Below are positions 1 to 7,757 of a DNA stretch of 36,311 nucleotides, piece after piece. The stretch spans positions 1 through 36,311 of the forward strand of contig CAXMUH010000154.1 of NCBI GenBank assembly GCA_964196565.1, written 5' to 3'. A model generated the notes under the pieces. The model saw nothing but the letters and a program-made list of their open reading frames with translations. It did no database searches and was not told where the DNA came from. The number at the start of each line of letters is the position of its first letter. Positions within the stretch are counted from its first letter, which is position 1. Position numbers and translations under genes: made by a program. The DNA comes from 2-12-FULL-42-15 sp964196565. Lineage in GTDB: Bacteria; Pseudomonadota; Gammaproteobacteria; Coxiellales; Coxiellaceae.

Positions 1-515
1 TTCTTTCCGTGCAAGGCAAAGGTTCTGGCGCGGATATTGCTGCCAGCATTTTTGGTGGTATCATTGAATTTAATGCCGACCCATTAAAAATAAAATCATT
101 GCAAGTTAAACCGCCTATTGTAGTGGTTTATTCCGGTCAAAAAACAACAACCACTGAAGCGCTTAAAACCATGTCTGCACGCCTTACTGATGAGCCCAAC
201 TTTATTAATGATCTCATAAATAAGCTCGGTAAACTTTCACTTGAAGCGCTAGCTGCAATTAATGCTTCTGATTGGCCGTTACTCGGTAAATTAATGAATC
301 AAGCGCAATTGCAACTAAAAACACTGGATGTCAGCACAGCAAACATTGATAACATCGTTGAAAAACTGCAACAACAAAAAACAATTTATGGCGCCAAGAT
401 TTCTGGTAGTGGTTTAGGTGATTGCGTCATTGGTTTGGGGGAATTAAACCAACCTTTATTTGCTGATAATCAACTGGCGCTTAGCATTTCACAGCAGGGA
501 GTTGTTAAATGTTAA
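1..515 (+). CDS. mvaK1: Mevalonate kinase, C-terminal part (partial at window edge)
   Basis: Phosphorylates mevalonate to 5-phosphomevalonate, the first kinase step of the mevalonate route to IPP. The reading frame is open to the left edge, so about the first 130 residues are missing. Visible are the GHMP-kinase stretch GSGADIAASIFGG near the left end, an MNQAQLQLKTLDVS segment typical of mevalonate kinases, and the C-terminal GHMP glycine motif KISGSGLGDCVIGLG. The stop overlaps the next gene's ATG by 7 nt, so it is co-translated with mvaD. Phosphomevalonate kinase, another GHMP protein, is the main alternative, but the MNQ...LGVS-type segment favours mevalonate kinase. The GHMP family call is firm; the substrate is inferred from that motif and the neighbours. 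Confidence 0.85.
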   Translation, partial: LSVQGKGSGADIAASIFGGIIEFNADPLKIKSLQVKPPIVVVYSGQKTTTTEALKTMSARLTDEPNFINDLINKLGKLSLEALAAINASDWPLLGKLMNQAQLQLKTLDVSTANIDNIVEKLQQQKTIYGAKISGSGLGDCVIGLGELNQPLFADNQLALSISQQGVVKC

Positions 516-1495
516 CAAAACAAGCTATTGTTAATCTTATTTTAAAAGATCAGAAATCAAACCCGCTTGAAGAAGCTTTTGCCTTCGCGCCTTCAAATAT
601 TGCATTAGCTAAATATTGGGGTAAACGCAATCAAATACTGAACTTGCCAATGAATTCAAGCTTATCAATTTCTCTCGCTGACAAAGGGGCGAACGCTCAA
701 ATAAAATTATCAGAAAAAGCCCATCAAATTATTATTAATAAGAAAATTCTCGATTGTGAAAGTCCACACACAAAGCGATTAAACGAATATTTAAGTTTAT
801 TTAATCATTATTACCAGTTAGAACTCAGCGTTAATATTCCACTAGCAGCAGGACTCGCCTCTTCCGCCGCAATTTTTGCATCCATTATTCAAGCCTTAAA
901 TAAATTGCATCAGTGGCAGCTAAGTACACGTGAACGCTCGATACTCGCACGCCTTGGCAGCGGTAGCGCATGTCGCTCAATTGAAACCGGCTTTGTAGAA
1001 TGGAATATGGGCGTCGAAATTGATGGCATGGACAGCATAGCCCGCGCCTTATCAAATAAATGGCCAGATTTATGTGTCGGTTTACTGGTGTTTGACGACA
1101 AAGTAAAACCGATAAGTTCAACCAAAGGCATGCAACTGACGGTTGAAACCTCACCACTTTACAAAGCCTGGCCGAAAGCTGCAAATAAAGCAGTTAGCTC
1201 GTTAAAGAATGCGATTGCAGACCAAGACTTTAATTTGTTAGGACAGGTCGCGGAAAATAACGCACGCGCGATGCATGCAACCATGCTAAGCGCTGACCCC
1301 GCGCTGATTTATTCAAACGAAACCACATTGAAAACCATTAAACAACTTTTGCAGCTGCGTCATCAAGGATTGGATGTGTATTTTACTCAAGATGCTGGGC
1401 CCAATTTAAAACTCTTATTTTTACATAAAGACTCTAATAACATTAAGCAACATTTTAAAGACGTTGAAATTATTCAACCGTTCAACCAAGGATAA
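509..1495 (+). CDS. mvaD: Diphosphomevalonate decarboxylase
   Basis: ATP-dependent decarboxylation of diphosphomevalonate to isopentenyl diphosphate, in the cytosol. Family hallmarks are present: APSNIALAKYWGKRN followed by NLPMNSSLSISL near the N-terminus, the glycine/serine ATP loop AAGLASSAAIFA, the ARLGSGSACRS signature, and the C-terminal DAGPNLKLLF strand. At 328 residues it has the normal bacterial length. The ATG at 509 is preceded by a GGGAG ribosome site about 8 nt upstream and overlaps the mevalonate kinase stop, which supports this start. It lies between mevalonate kinase and idi in one + strand operon. Nothing suggests decay. Confidence 0.95.
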   Translation: MLTKQAIVNLILKDQKSNPLEEAFAFAPSNIALAKYWGKRNQILNLPMNSSLSISLADKGANAQIKLSEKAHQIIINKKILDCESPHTKRLNEYLSLFNHYYQLELSVNIPLAAGLASSAAIFASIIQALNKLHQWQLSTRERSILARLGSGSACRSIETGFVEWNMGVEIDGMDSIARALSNKWPDLCVGLLVFDDKVKPISSTKGMQLTVETSPLYKAWPKAANKAVSSLKNAIADQDFNLLGQVAENNARAMHATMLSADPALIYSNETTLKTIKQLLQLRHQGLDVYFTQDAGPNLKLLFLHKDSNNIKQHFKDVEIIQPFNQG

Positions 1496-1500
1496 CAACT

Positions 1501-2028
1501 ATGCCTGATAAACAAAAAGTAATTCTAGTGGATGAGAATGATAATCCTATTGGCAGCGAAGAAAAGCTTGTGGCCCATCAACAAGGTTTATTACATCGTG
1601 CTTTTTCGGTGTTTGTTTTTTATCAACATGATGATGAGCGTGAACCCGAATTGTTATTACAACAACGCCAAACCGATAAATATCACTCCGGCGGCATGTG
1701 GACCAACACGTGTTGCAGCCATCCGCGTCCCGATGAGCAAACCATCGCCGCTGGTGAAAGACGCCTATTCGAAGAAATGGGAATCAAACTAACACTTCAA
1801 GAGATGGGTGGCTTTCACTATATTGCCGAGTTTGACAATGGCTTAACAGAAAATGAATTGGATCACGTTTTAATCGGTTTTGCCGAAAATAAAGATGTGC
1901 CGTTTAATACTAAAGAAGTTCAAGCCATTGAATGGATACCGATCACCGATTTATTAAATGAGTTAATTGAAGATCCAAAAAAATATACGCCTTGGTTTGC
2001 ACCTGCGTTGGAAGTGGCGTTGAAATAA
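1501..2028 (+). CDS. idi: Isopentenyl-diphosphate delta-isomerase, type 1 (Nudix)
   Basis: Interconverts IPP and DMAPP. This is the metal-dependent type 1 enzyme, not the FMN-dependent type 2 form: it has VDENDNPIG at the start, the active-site cysteine in TNTCCSHPRP, and a Nudix-like helix with a RRLFEEMG core. Length 175 residues, normal for the family. An AAGGA ribosome site overlaps the mvaD stop codon 8 nt before the ATG, so the three genes form one operon. A mevalonate-only organism makes only IPP, so an isomerase is essential and its place here is expected. DMAPP and IPP then feed UppS, encoded further along this window. Confidence 0.95.
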   Translation: MPDKQKVILVDENDNPIGSEEKLVAHQQGLLHRAFSVFVFYQHDDEREPELLLQQRQTDKYHSGGMWTNTCCSHPRPDEQTIAAGERRLFEEMGIKLTLQEMGGFHYIAEFDNGLTENELDHVLIGFAENKDVPFNTKEVQAIEWIPITDLLNELIEDPKKYTPWFAPALEVALK

Positions 2029-2065
2029 CGAAGGCCGGAATTAATTTTTTTACGCACCACCTGAA

Positions 2066-2157
2066 GTAGCCCGGACGACTTGTCGGCCGGGAAGCATCCA
2101 GCGAAGCTGGATTCATACTTTTAATCCCGGCCAAAAATAAATTTTTGTCCGGGCTAC
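2066..2157. repeat. Dispersed palindromic repeat, copy A
   Basis: A 92-bp element bounded by perfect 10-bp inverted ends (GTAGCCCGGA at 2066-2075 and TCCGGGCTAC at 2148-2157). It contains an inner hairpin, ATCCAGC-GAA-GCTGGAT (2096-2112), whose tip is GCGAAGC. It lies just downstream of idi, where it could also act as a transcript 3'-end structure. Related copies are at 3876-3957, 15337-15389 and 21649-21811. Confidence 0.75.
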
Positions 2158-2197
2158 ACCTAAAACTAAACCGCGTTGAGTATAATTCAAAGACAGG

Positions 2198-2226
2198 TTG
2201 TACCCTTAACAATAATACGCTACTAT
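2198..2226 (+). promoter_or_regulatory. Candidate sigma-70 promoter for the 521-residue membrane protein
   Basis: TTGTAC, a 17-bp spacer, then TACTAT, placing a start of transcription near 2233 and a leader of about 60 nt before the ATG at 2294. Hexamers and spacing are good, but this rests on sequence pattern alone. Confidence 0.45.
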
Positions 2227-2293
2227 TACCGAGTTTTTCAGCCTGCACAACACCCTATTATTAAAGGACAATTAAACCTAAAGGAGGCAGCCA

Positions 2294-3859
2294 ATGAGGA
2301 CGCCATCAGAAATAAAGTATATGCCTGTTGCCACTGATGAAACTGATGTAGATACTTATAAAACTACTCAACTAGAAACTCCTTTACTTTCAACAACAGC
2401 CATCTACTTAATTCCACCACAAGAGCGATTAAAACAATTTAAAATTCAGTTCTATACCAAATCCGGTCGCGTTATTAATATGCTGGCAATGGTCAATCAG
2501 GGAATATTCGCCGGATTATTAGTGGCGACACTTGCCAAGCTTACCGAGCGTGGCTATGTCCCCATAACACTCGTGCTAGCACCTCCGGTTGCTTTTGCCG
2601 CATTTCGTGGTAAAGATTTACTGGTTTACTTTTTTAATGAACGCAATTGGCGCGCATTAGCAGATCAAACCACTTGTGAGTTGATTCATGATTTAATGCC
2701 ATGGCGCTGGAAATGGGATCATAAAACAGATCCATCATTAAATTGGTTAGCTAATCATTCCCTAGGCATTATTAATACCCTCTTTGTCATTAATATGGCA
2801 CTTACTTTCGGCGGATTAGCGCGAGTAAGTTTACACTCAACCAATGGCGCCGCAAAACTTGCCAGTGATCTTGGTTGGCATTGGCTAGCGGATAATGTTT
2901 TTGCGAATATTTGGGTGCAACTGCCGCTTATTGTTTCTTCTTTTTTAGCTAATTTACTCGGCTTTGGAAATATGCATCGTGGTGGAATTCAAGCTTTAGA
3001 ATTAATGCTTACTGATTTTTACCAAATATTTTGTCCGCAAACTATTTATCAAGAATATGGAGTCGATCAAACTAAAGCTGTGTTCTCACACTTTACTGAC
3101 CTGATTAATACTGATGTTAATTATAGTGGTAAAAACACAGAATTAAACCAGATCAAAGCTTGCTTTGAACCTGACACAGGTTCTGATCCCATGCAAAAAG
3201 TTTCTGAGTACTATATAGCAAAGCAAACGTTATTAGAGCCATTAAAAGAGATTAGCCCGTCTTTTTTCGAGCGATCGACCACTTGGCTATTTGGTGTTGC
3301 AGCGCTTGCTGCGTGTGGTGTCGGCTTTTGGAATTTTTTAGATATGCCTGAGGTGATCAATGAAGGCATTCCGGATGGATACAAAATCCCCGAGATATGG
3401 TTATCTGGACTGGGTATTATGTGTTATACATCAATTATGTTATTAGCCAGCTCAGTCTATAAGCCAGTTAAAGAATTCACTGCCGCCGCCTTGTTTGATC
3501 GCCATCAACCAGATATTGATTACTACGATCATAAAACTCATCGCTATAACACCGGGTTTGCACTAGTTATGTGCCTGATTGGCGCATTACCGAATATATT
3601 CCAAGCGCTGTTAGCGAAAGAAGGCCTTTTATTAGCAGTATTTGCCGCTTACGCTTCCTTTAATACCGAAATCCCCGCAGTTTCGTTTCGTTATCATATT
3701 GTTTCTATGCTAAAAAGTATTGAGGAGGATACCACTGACAGACTAGCATTAGGCAACTCAGGCGCCACTTTATTTAATCAGCTTATTGAAAAGGGCGAAG
3801 TGGATGAAAAAGAAGCGGCGAATTTTGTTAGTTTGCATAGCGGTAACTGTGAAGTTTAG
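2294..3859 (+). CDS. Multi-pass membrane protein of unknown function
   Basis: I do not recognise this 521-residue protein. A strong ribosome site (AAAGGAGGCAG) precedes the ATG, so it is very likely expressed. The N-terminal ~65 residues are polar and Thr-rich. About eight hydrophobic segments follow, near residues 70-92, 93-110, 155-175, 205-225, 330-350, 370-390, 420-440 and 443-460. Between the fourth and fifth lies a polar region (about 235-325) containing YSGKNTELNQIKACF. The last ~50 residues are acidic (IEKGEVDEKEAANFV). There is no cleavable signal peptide. It stands alone between two repeat copies. A lineage-specific membrane protein or a secreted membrane-inserting effector are both possible; the acidic C-terminus is weak support for the latter. 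Confidence 0.7.
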   Translation: MRTPSEIKYMPVATDETDVDTYKTTQLETPLLSTTAIYLIPPQERLKQFKIQFYTKSGRVINMLAMVNQGIFAGLLVATLAKLTERGYVPITLVLAPPVAFAAFRGKDLLVYFFNERNWRALADQTTCELIHDLMPWRWKWDHKTDPSLNWLANHSLGIINTLFVINMALTFGGLARVSLHSTNGAAKLASDLGWHWLADNVFANIWVQLPLIVSSFLANLLGFGNMHRGGIQALELMLTDFYQIFCPQTIYQEYGVDQTKAVFSHFTDLINTDVNYSGKNTELNQIKACFEPDTGSDPMQKVSEYYIAKQTLLEPLKEISPSFFERSTTWLFGVAALAACGVGFWNFLDMPEVINEGIPDGYKIPEIWLSGLGIMCYTSIMLLASSVYKPVKEFTAAALFDRHQPDIDYYDHKTHRYNTGFALVMCLIGALPNIFQALLAKEGLLLAVFAAYASFNTEIPAVSFRYHIVSMLKSIEEDTTDRLALGNSGATLFNQLIEKGEVDEKEAANFVSLHSGNCEV

Positions 3860-3875
3860 GTGAAAAAAAATTTGA

Positions 3876-3957
3876 ATCATGCTGCGCATGATGCTTCCCG
3901 GCCGGCACACAGGCCGGGCTACATCTCAAGCGTGTAGTGAGGGCCGACCGGGCTACG
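3876..3957. repeat. Dispersed palindromic repeat, copy B
   Basis: Begins with a 7-bp hairpin ATCATGC-TGC-GCATGAT (3876-3892), then CCCGGCCGG (3897-3905) facing GGCCGGGCTAC (3912-3922), and a second arm GACCGGGCTACG ending at 3957. The right arm runs into cdsA: its CTA at 3953-3955 is the cdsA stop codon on the - strand, so the repeat forms the end of the gene. It separates the convergent 521-residue membrane protein gene and cdsA. Confidence 0.7.
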
Positions 3958-4777
3958 TACCCATCGCGCCCATCAACAACATGCCCAACATAAAAATCGG
4001 CAATGCTGCAATCGCGCTGTCAAAGCGATCCAAAAAACCACCATGACCGGGTAAAATGGTTCCGCTGTCTTTAATACCAAGCTGACGCTTTAGCATGCTT
4101 TCGAACAGATCGCCCACCACAGAAAATAAAGCCACGATCAATCCAAGAAGACCCAAAGCAAGCATTTGTGGCCACGGCATATGACGGATAAATCCGATAA
4201 TAAATGCCACAATTACGCAGGCTACTACACCACTCACAAATCCTTCCCAGGTTTTATTTGGGCTCACGCGTTCGATTAATTTACGCCTTCCACAAAATCT
4301 TCCGACAAAATAGGCGCCAACATCAACTGACCAAACCAGTATAAATGCAATTAACAATAATACTGGACCGATATTCGTACTGCCTTGCAGCATATTCATA
4401 GACAACCAAAATGGCACCAACATAAGAAATCCTAAGATTAACTTAGTGAGTTGATGTCCAACCCCAAGATCGCCTTTATGTTTGGCGTAAACGATGATCG
4501 AAACAAATGCAAATAGCCAGACGACCAACGCGAGCAATAAAAAATAGATAAATGGTATATAAAAGGTTAACCCCAGCGCCAACACAATTAAAACCACATA
4601 GGCAATACGAAAAGCCATATGTGAAATACCAGAAAAAGCACTCCACTCCCAAGCACAACCAATCACAATAAGGGTAGATAAGACCCAGAACCAGTTATAA
4701 GGTAAAAATAAAATCGCCACAATAAAAAGCGGCATTGCGATCAATGCGGTTAACATTCTATGTTTTAGCATACTCAT
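3953..4777 (-). CDS. cdsA: Phosphatidate cytidylyltransferase (CDP-diglyceride synthase)
   Basis: Makes CDP-diacylglycerol from CTP and phosphatidic acid, the branch point for phosphatidylethanolamine, phosphatidylglycerol and cardiolipin; integral to the inner membrane. The 274-residue protein is hydrophobic throughout, with the family signature near the C-terminus: GDLFESMLKRQLGIKDSG followed by PGHGGFLDRFDS. Upstream are VDVGAYFVGRFCG and SPNKTWEG. The start overlaps the end of uppS by 20 nt; a second ATG two codons in is equally possible. In E. coli rseP and bamA follow; here a repeat and an unrelated convergent gene follow, so the cluster has been broken after cdsA. Confidence 0.95.
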   Translation of the reverse strand: MSMLKHRMLTALIAMPLFIVAILFLPYNWFWVLSTLIVIGCAWEWSAFSGISHMAFRIAYVVLIVLALGLTFYIPFIYFLLLALVVWLFAFVSIIVYAKHKGDLGVGHQLTKLILGFLMLVPFWLSMNMLQGSTNIGPVLLLIAFILVWSVDVGAYFVGRFCGRRKLIERVSPNKTWEGFVSGVVACVIVAFIIGFIRHMPWPQMLALGLLGLIVALFSVVGDLFESMLKRQLGIKDSGTILPGHGGFLDRFDSAIAALPIFMLGMLLMGAMGT

Positions 4778-5489
4778 CTACTTGTTGTGGTGTTAGACCA
4801 AATCGCCTTTGACGACTTTGATAAAATTCAAGCGCCTGATCAATAACAGACTCATTAAAATCAGGCCAATAAACTTCGGTAAAAAAGATTTCGCTGTAAG
4901 CCAGCTGCCAAAGCATAAAATTACTAATACGCTGCTCACCGCTGGTTCTGATCAAAAGATCTGGCGAAGGCAAATCACCTGTCGATAAATGCTGTTGTAA
5001 TCGCTTTTCAATGGTTTCAACGGATTCATCTCCAACCGATTGATTAGATTGAAAAAGCTTTTTGCTGGCTTGTGCTATATCCCAGCGGCCACTGTAATTT
5101 AATGCAATCACCAGAATAAGCCCAGTGTTGTTTCGCGTTAACTTCTCAGACGCTTGCACCTGAGCCAACAACGGCGCATCTAAATATTGTCGATCACCAA
5201 TTATTCGTAATCTGACATTATTCTCATGCAACGCGACCGAGTCACGTTGCAATGACTTTAACATCAGTTTCATTAAAAATTGAACTTCCGTCGGCGGGCG
5301 CCCACGATTTTCTAAGCTAAAAGCAAATAAAGATAAAACTTCAATGCCTTTATTGCCACAATACTCAACGATGCTTTTAACAACTTTAGATCCGACACGA
5401 TGGCCAGCAATCCGAGGTAATTTTCGCTGCATTGCCCATCGACCGTTTCCATCCATAACGATGGCAATATGTTTTGGTAGTTGCCCCAT
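4758..5489 (-). CDS. uppS: Undecaprenyl diphosphate synthase (cis-prenyltransferase)
   Basis: Condenses IPP onto farnesyl-PP to form the C55 lipid carrier for peptidoglycan and O-antigen. The start HIAIVMDGNGRWA carries the catalytic Asp and diphosphate-binding residues. SLFAFSLENRGRPPTEV and the C-terminal DLLIRTSGEQRISNF with SEIFFTEVYWPDF complete the family pattern. I chose the ATG at 5489 because GAGGG lies 5 nt before it; an ATG at 5501 is in frame but sits against a palindrome with no ribosome site. The gene directly follows frr, without the dxr gene usually found between them. It depends on IPP from the mevalonate genes at the left edge. Confidence 0.95.
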   Translation of the reverse strand: MGQLPKHIAIVMDGNGRWAMQRKLPRIAGHRVGSKVVKSIVEYCGNKGIEVLSLFAFSLENRGRPPTEVQFLMKLMLKSLQRDSVALHENNVRLRIIGDRQYLDAPLLAQVQASEKLTRNNTGLILVIALNYSGRWDIAQASKKLFQSNQSVGDESVETIEKRLQQHLSTGDLPSPDLLIRTSGEQRISNFMLWQLAYSEIFFTEVYWPDFNESVIDQALEFYQSRQRRFGLTPQQVDEYAKT

Positions 5490-5506
5490 TAACACCCTCA
5501 TTTTAG

Positions 5507-5525
5507 GGGGTCAAGACTTGACCCC
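5507..5525. repeat. Perfect palindrome in the frr-uppS gap
   Basis: GGGGTCAAG-A-CTTGACCCC: 9-bp arms around one base, in the 36-48 nt between frr and uppS. It would form a strong hairpin just before the uppS start. It could be an attenuator, an RNA-processing site or a mobile palindrome. It sits exactly where dxr would be. Confidence 0.7.
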
Positions 5526-5537
5526 TTACTAAGATAA

Positions 5538-6095
5538 TTAGATTACCATTAGATCTTTTTCTTTTTTGCTGACCAGCTCATCCACTTCAGCAATATATTT
5601 ATCGGTTAATTTTTGAATACTAATTTCGGAGCCACGCAAAGCATCTTCACTAATTTCCTTCGCCTTCAACAAATCTTTAACATCTTGATTGGCTTCACGG
5701 CGGGTATTACGAACCGAAACTCGAGCTCGCTCACCTTCATCGCGCACTAAGCGCGTCAAATTACGGCGGCGCTCTTCAGTCAATGGCGGCAATGGTACTC
5801 GAATCACCGTACCTGCTGTACTCGGATTTAAACCTAAATTGGAAATCATAATGGCTTTTTCGATTGGGGAAACCATGTTTTTTTCCCATGGTGTTACCGT
5901 CAACATTCTTGAATTTTCAATGGCAACGTTTGCTACCTGACTCAGCGGGGTCTTATTACCATAATAATCCACCATGATATTCTCAAGTAAGCTTGGGTGT
6001 GCTCGACCCGTTCGAAGCTTAGTTAATTCATGAGATAATGATTGAACGCTTTTTTTCATTCGTTGTTCAGCATCTTTTGCAATTTCATCTATCAT
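5538..6095 (-). CDS. frr: Ribosome recycling factor
   Basis: With EF-G, splits the post-termination ribosome from mRNA. The 185-residue protein is standard in length and in its two-domain plan: an N-terminal helix (MIDEIAKDAEQRMKKSVQSLSHEL), KLRTGRAHPSLLENIMVDYYG, the beta domain with PLSQVANVAI and RVPLPPLTEERR, and the C-terminal helices ending VDELVSKKEKDLMVI. It follows pyrH with a 6-nt gap, in the conserved rpsB-tsf-pyrH-frr order. Nothing unusual apart from what follows it. Confidence 0.97.
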   Translation of the reverse strand: MIDEIAKDAEQRMKKSVQSLSHELTKLRTGRAHPSLLENIMVDYYGNKTPLSQVANVAIENSRMLTVTPWEKNMVSPIEKAIMISNLGLNPSTAGTVIRVPLPPLTEERRRNLTRLVRDEGERARVSVRNTRREANQDVKDLLKAKEISEDALRGSEISIQKLTDKYIAEVDELVSKKEKDLMVI

Positions 6096-6101
6096 GTTTA
6101 C

Positions 6102-6830
6102 TTACCCCGCATCAACCACAGTGCCTTCTTCAAGACTTGATACAACACGCATCAATGCACCGGGCTTATTGATATTAAATACTCGAAGTGGCATGTTATG
6201 ATCTCGACATTGACAAAATGCCGCTAAATCCATAACTGCAAGCTCTTTTTCCAAGGCTTCTTGGTAGGTTAAATGCTTATAAAGTGTAGCACTACTGTCT
6301 TTTGCAGGGTCTGCTGAAAAAACACCATCTACATTCGTCGCTTTTAAAACGATATCGGCATCAATTTCAATGCCACGCAAACTGGCCGCTGAATCGGTTG
6401 TCACCAGTGGATTACCTGTACCGGCTGCAAATAATACAACCCGATTCGACTGCAAATGATGAATCGCTTTACGACGATTGAAATGATCGACACTACCACT
6501 CATTGGAATTGCAGATAAAATTCGAACGGGCAATGATATTTTTTCTAGCGCGTCACGTAAGGCAAGCGAGTTCATTAATGTTCCTAGCATGCCCATATGA
6601 TCACCGGTGATGCGATTGATCCCGGCTTCGGACAAAGCCTGGCCACGAAAAAAATTACCACCCCCAATCACAATGCCCACTTGAACACCCATTCGGTGAA
6701 CCTCAAAGATCTCTTTCGCCAAGCGATCAAGGACCTTGGGATCAATTGTAGAAGTTCCGTCTCCAACGAGAGCTTCCCCGCTCATTTTTAATAAAATTCG
6801 ACGATATATAGGTTCCGGGCCTTTATCCAT
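6102..6830 (-). CDS. pyrH: UMP kinase (uridylate kinase)
   Basis: Phosphorylates UMP to UDP for pyrimidine nucleotide synthesis; a hexameric amino-acid-kinase-fold enzyme typical of bacteria, unrelated to eukaryotic UMP kinases. Visible are RRILLKMSGEAL at the start, GIVIGGGNFFRG, the FAAGTGNPLVTTDSAA loop and ATNVDGVFSADPAKD. Length 242 residues against 241 in E. coli. The ATG shares one base with the tsf stop (TAATG), so translation is coupled. Confidence 0.97.
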   Translation of the reverse strand: MDKGPEPIYRRILLKMSGEALVGDGTSTIDPKVLDRLAKEIFEVHRMGVQVGIVIGGGNFFRGQALSEAGINRITGDHMGMLGTLMNSLALRDALEKISLPVRILSAIPMSGSVDHFNRRKAIHHLQSNRVVLFAAGTGNPLVTTDSAASLRGIEIDADIVLKATNVDGVFSADPAKDSSATLYKHLTYQEALEKELAVMDLAAFCQCRDHNMPLRVFNINKPGALMRVVSSLEEGTVVDAG

Positions 6831-7708
6831 TAGTCTTTCCCTTGTACTTGCGCCATGACCTCATCAGCAAAATTTTGTGTTTCTTTCTCGATTCCCTCGC
6901 CTACCTCAAAACGCACAAAGCTTTTAATTTTGGTATTGTGCTGCTTTAGCAAATCAGCAACCGAGATGTTCGGATCCTTCACAAACGGCTGACTCGTTAG
7001 GCTAACTTCTTTAAGAAATTTGTTAACGCGTCCGTCAATCATTTTATCTATAATCGCCTGTGGTTTACCAGACTCTTTTGCTTGTGCTGCAAAAATTTCT
7101 CGTTCTTTGGTAATCAGTTCTGGTGAAACGTCTTCTGGTGTTAACGCCAGAGGGTTGGTTGCTGCGATATGCATAGCAATATCTCTGGCCAATTCCTGAT
7201 TATCTGTATCTAATGCGACGACTACGCCAATCCGATCACCATGCGAATAGTGACCAATACAGCCGTTGCTTTCAATATATGCCACTCGACGTAATTGGAT
7301 GTTCTCACCCAGCTTGCTGATTAACGCTTGGCGAGCAACTTCAAGTGCTTGACCATTGTCTGTAATAGCTAATGTGGCGGCCACATCTTGTGCTTTATTT
7401 GCTAAGCCTAAGTTTGCAACTTTTTGCACAAATGCATTAAAGCTTTCATCACGTGCCACAAAATCAGTTTCGCTGTTCACTTCAAGTATAAAAGCTGCAC
7501 CATTTGCTGCATCTTGAGCAATTGTCACTTTACCTTCCGCTGCTGTTTTTCCAGCACGTTTGGCCGCTTTCGCTTCACCGCTTTTGCGTAAATTTTCGAT
7601 AGCAGCTTCAATATCACCGGAAGTTTCTTGCAATGCTTTTTTGCAGGCCATCATTGCAGCGCCTGTTTTTTCACGAAGTTCTTTTACCATTGCAGCTGTA
7701 ATTGTCAT
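6830..7708 (-). CDS. tsf: Elongation factor Ts
   Basis: Exchanges GDP for GTP on EF-Tu. The N-terminal MVKELREKTGAAMMACKKAL (UBA-like domain plus EF-Tu contact) is followed by the SETDFVARDESF core motif and two dimerisation subdomains, ending HNTKIKSFVRFEVGEGIEK. I chose the ATG at 7708 (MTITAAMVKEL..., 292 residues) because a purine-rich GGGGGGAAT lies directly before it; an upstream in-frame start at 7738 would add ten atypical residues. It lies 49 nt after rpsB, as in most bacteria. Confidence 0.96.
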   Translation of the reverse strand: MTITAAMVKELREKTGAAMMACKKALQETSGDIEAAIENLRKSGEAKAAKRAGKTAAEGKVTIAQDAANGAAFILEVNSETDFVARDESFNAFVQKVANLGLANKAQDVAATLAITDNGQALEVARQALISKLGENIQLRRVAYIESNGCIGHYSHGDRIGVVVALDTDNQELARDIAMHIAATNPLALTPEDVSPELITKEREIFAAQAKESGKPQAIIDKMIDGRVNKFLKEVSLTSQPFVKDPNISVADLLKQHNTKIKSFVRFEVGEGIEKETQNFADEVMAQVQGKD

Positions 7709-7757
7709 ATTCCCCCCACTTGTCTTGAAATGCCGCACTGAATTGCGTGCGCATTAA

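Noticed and set aside
1943..2248. 101-codon - strand frame over repeat copy A
   Set aside because: Runs through a palindromic repeat and the idi 3' end; no coding signal.
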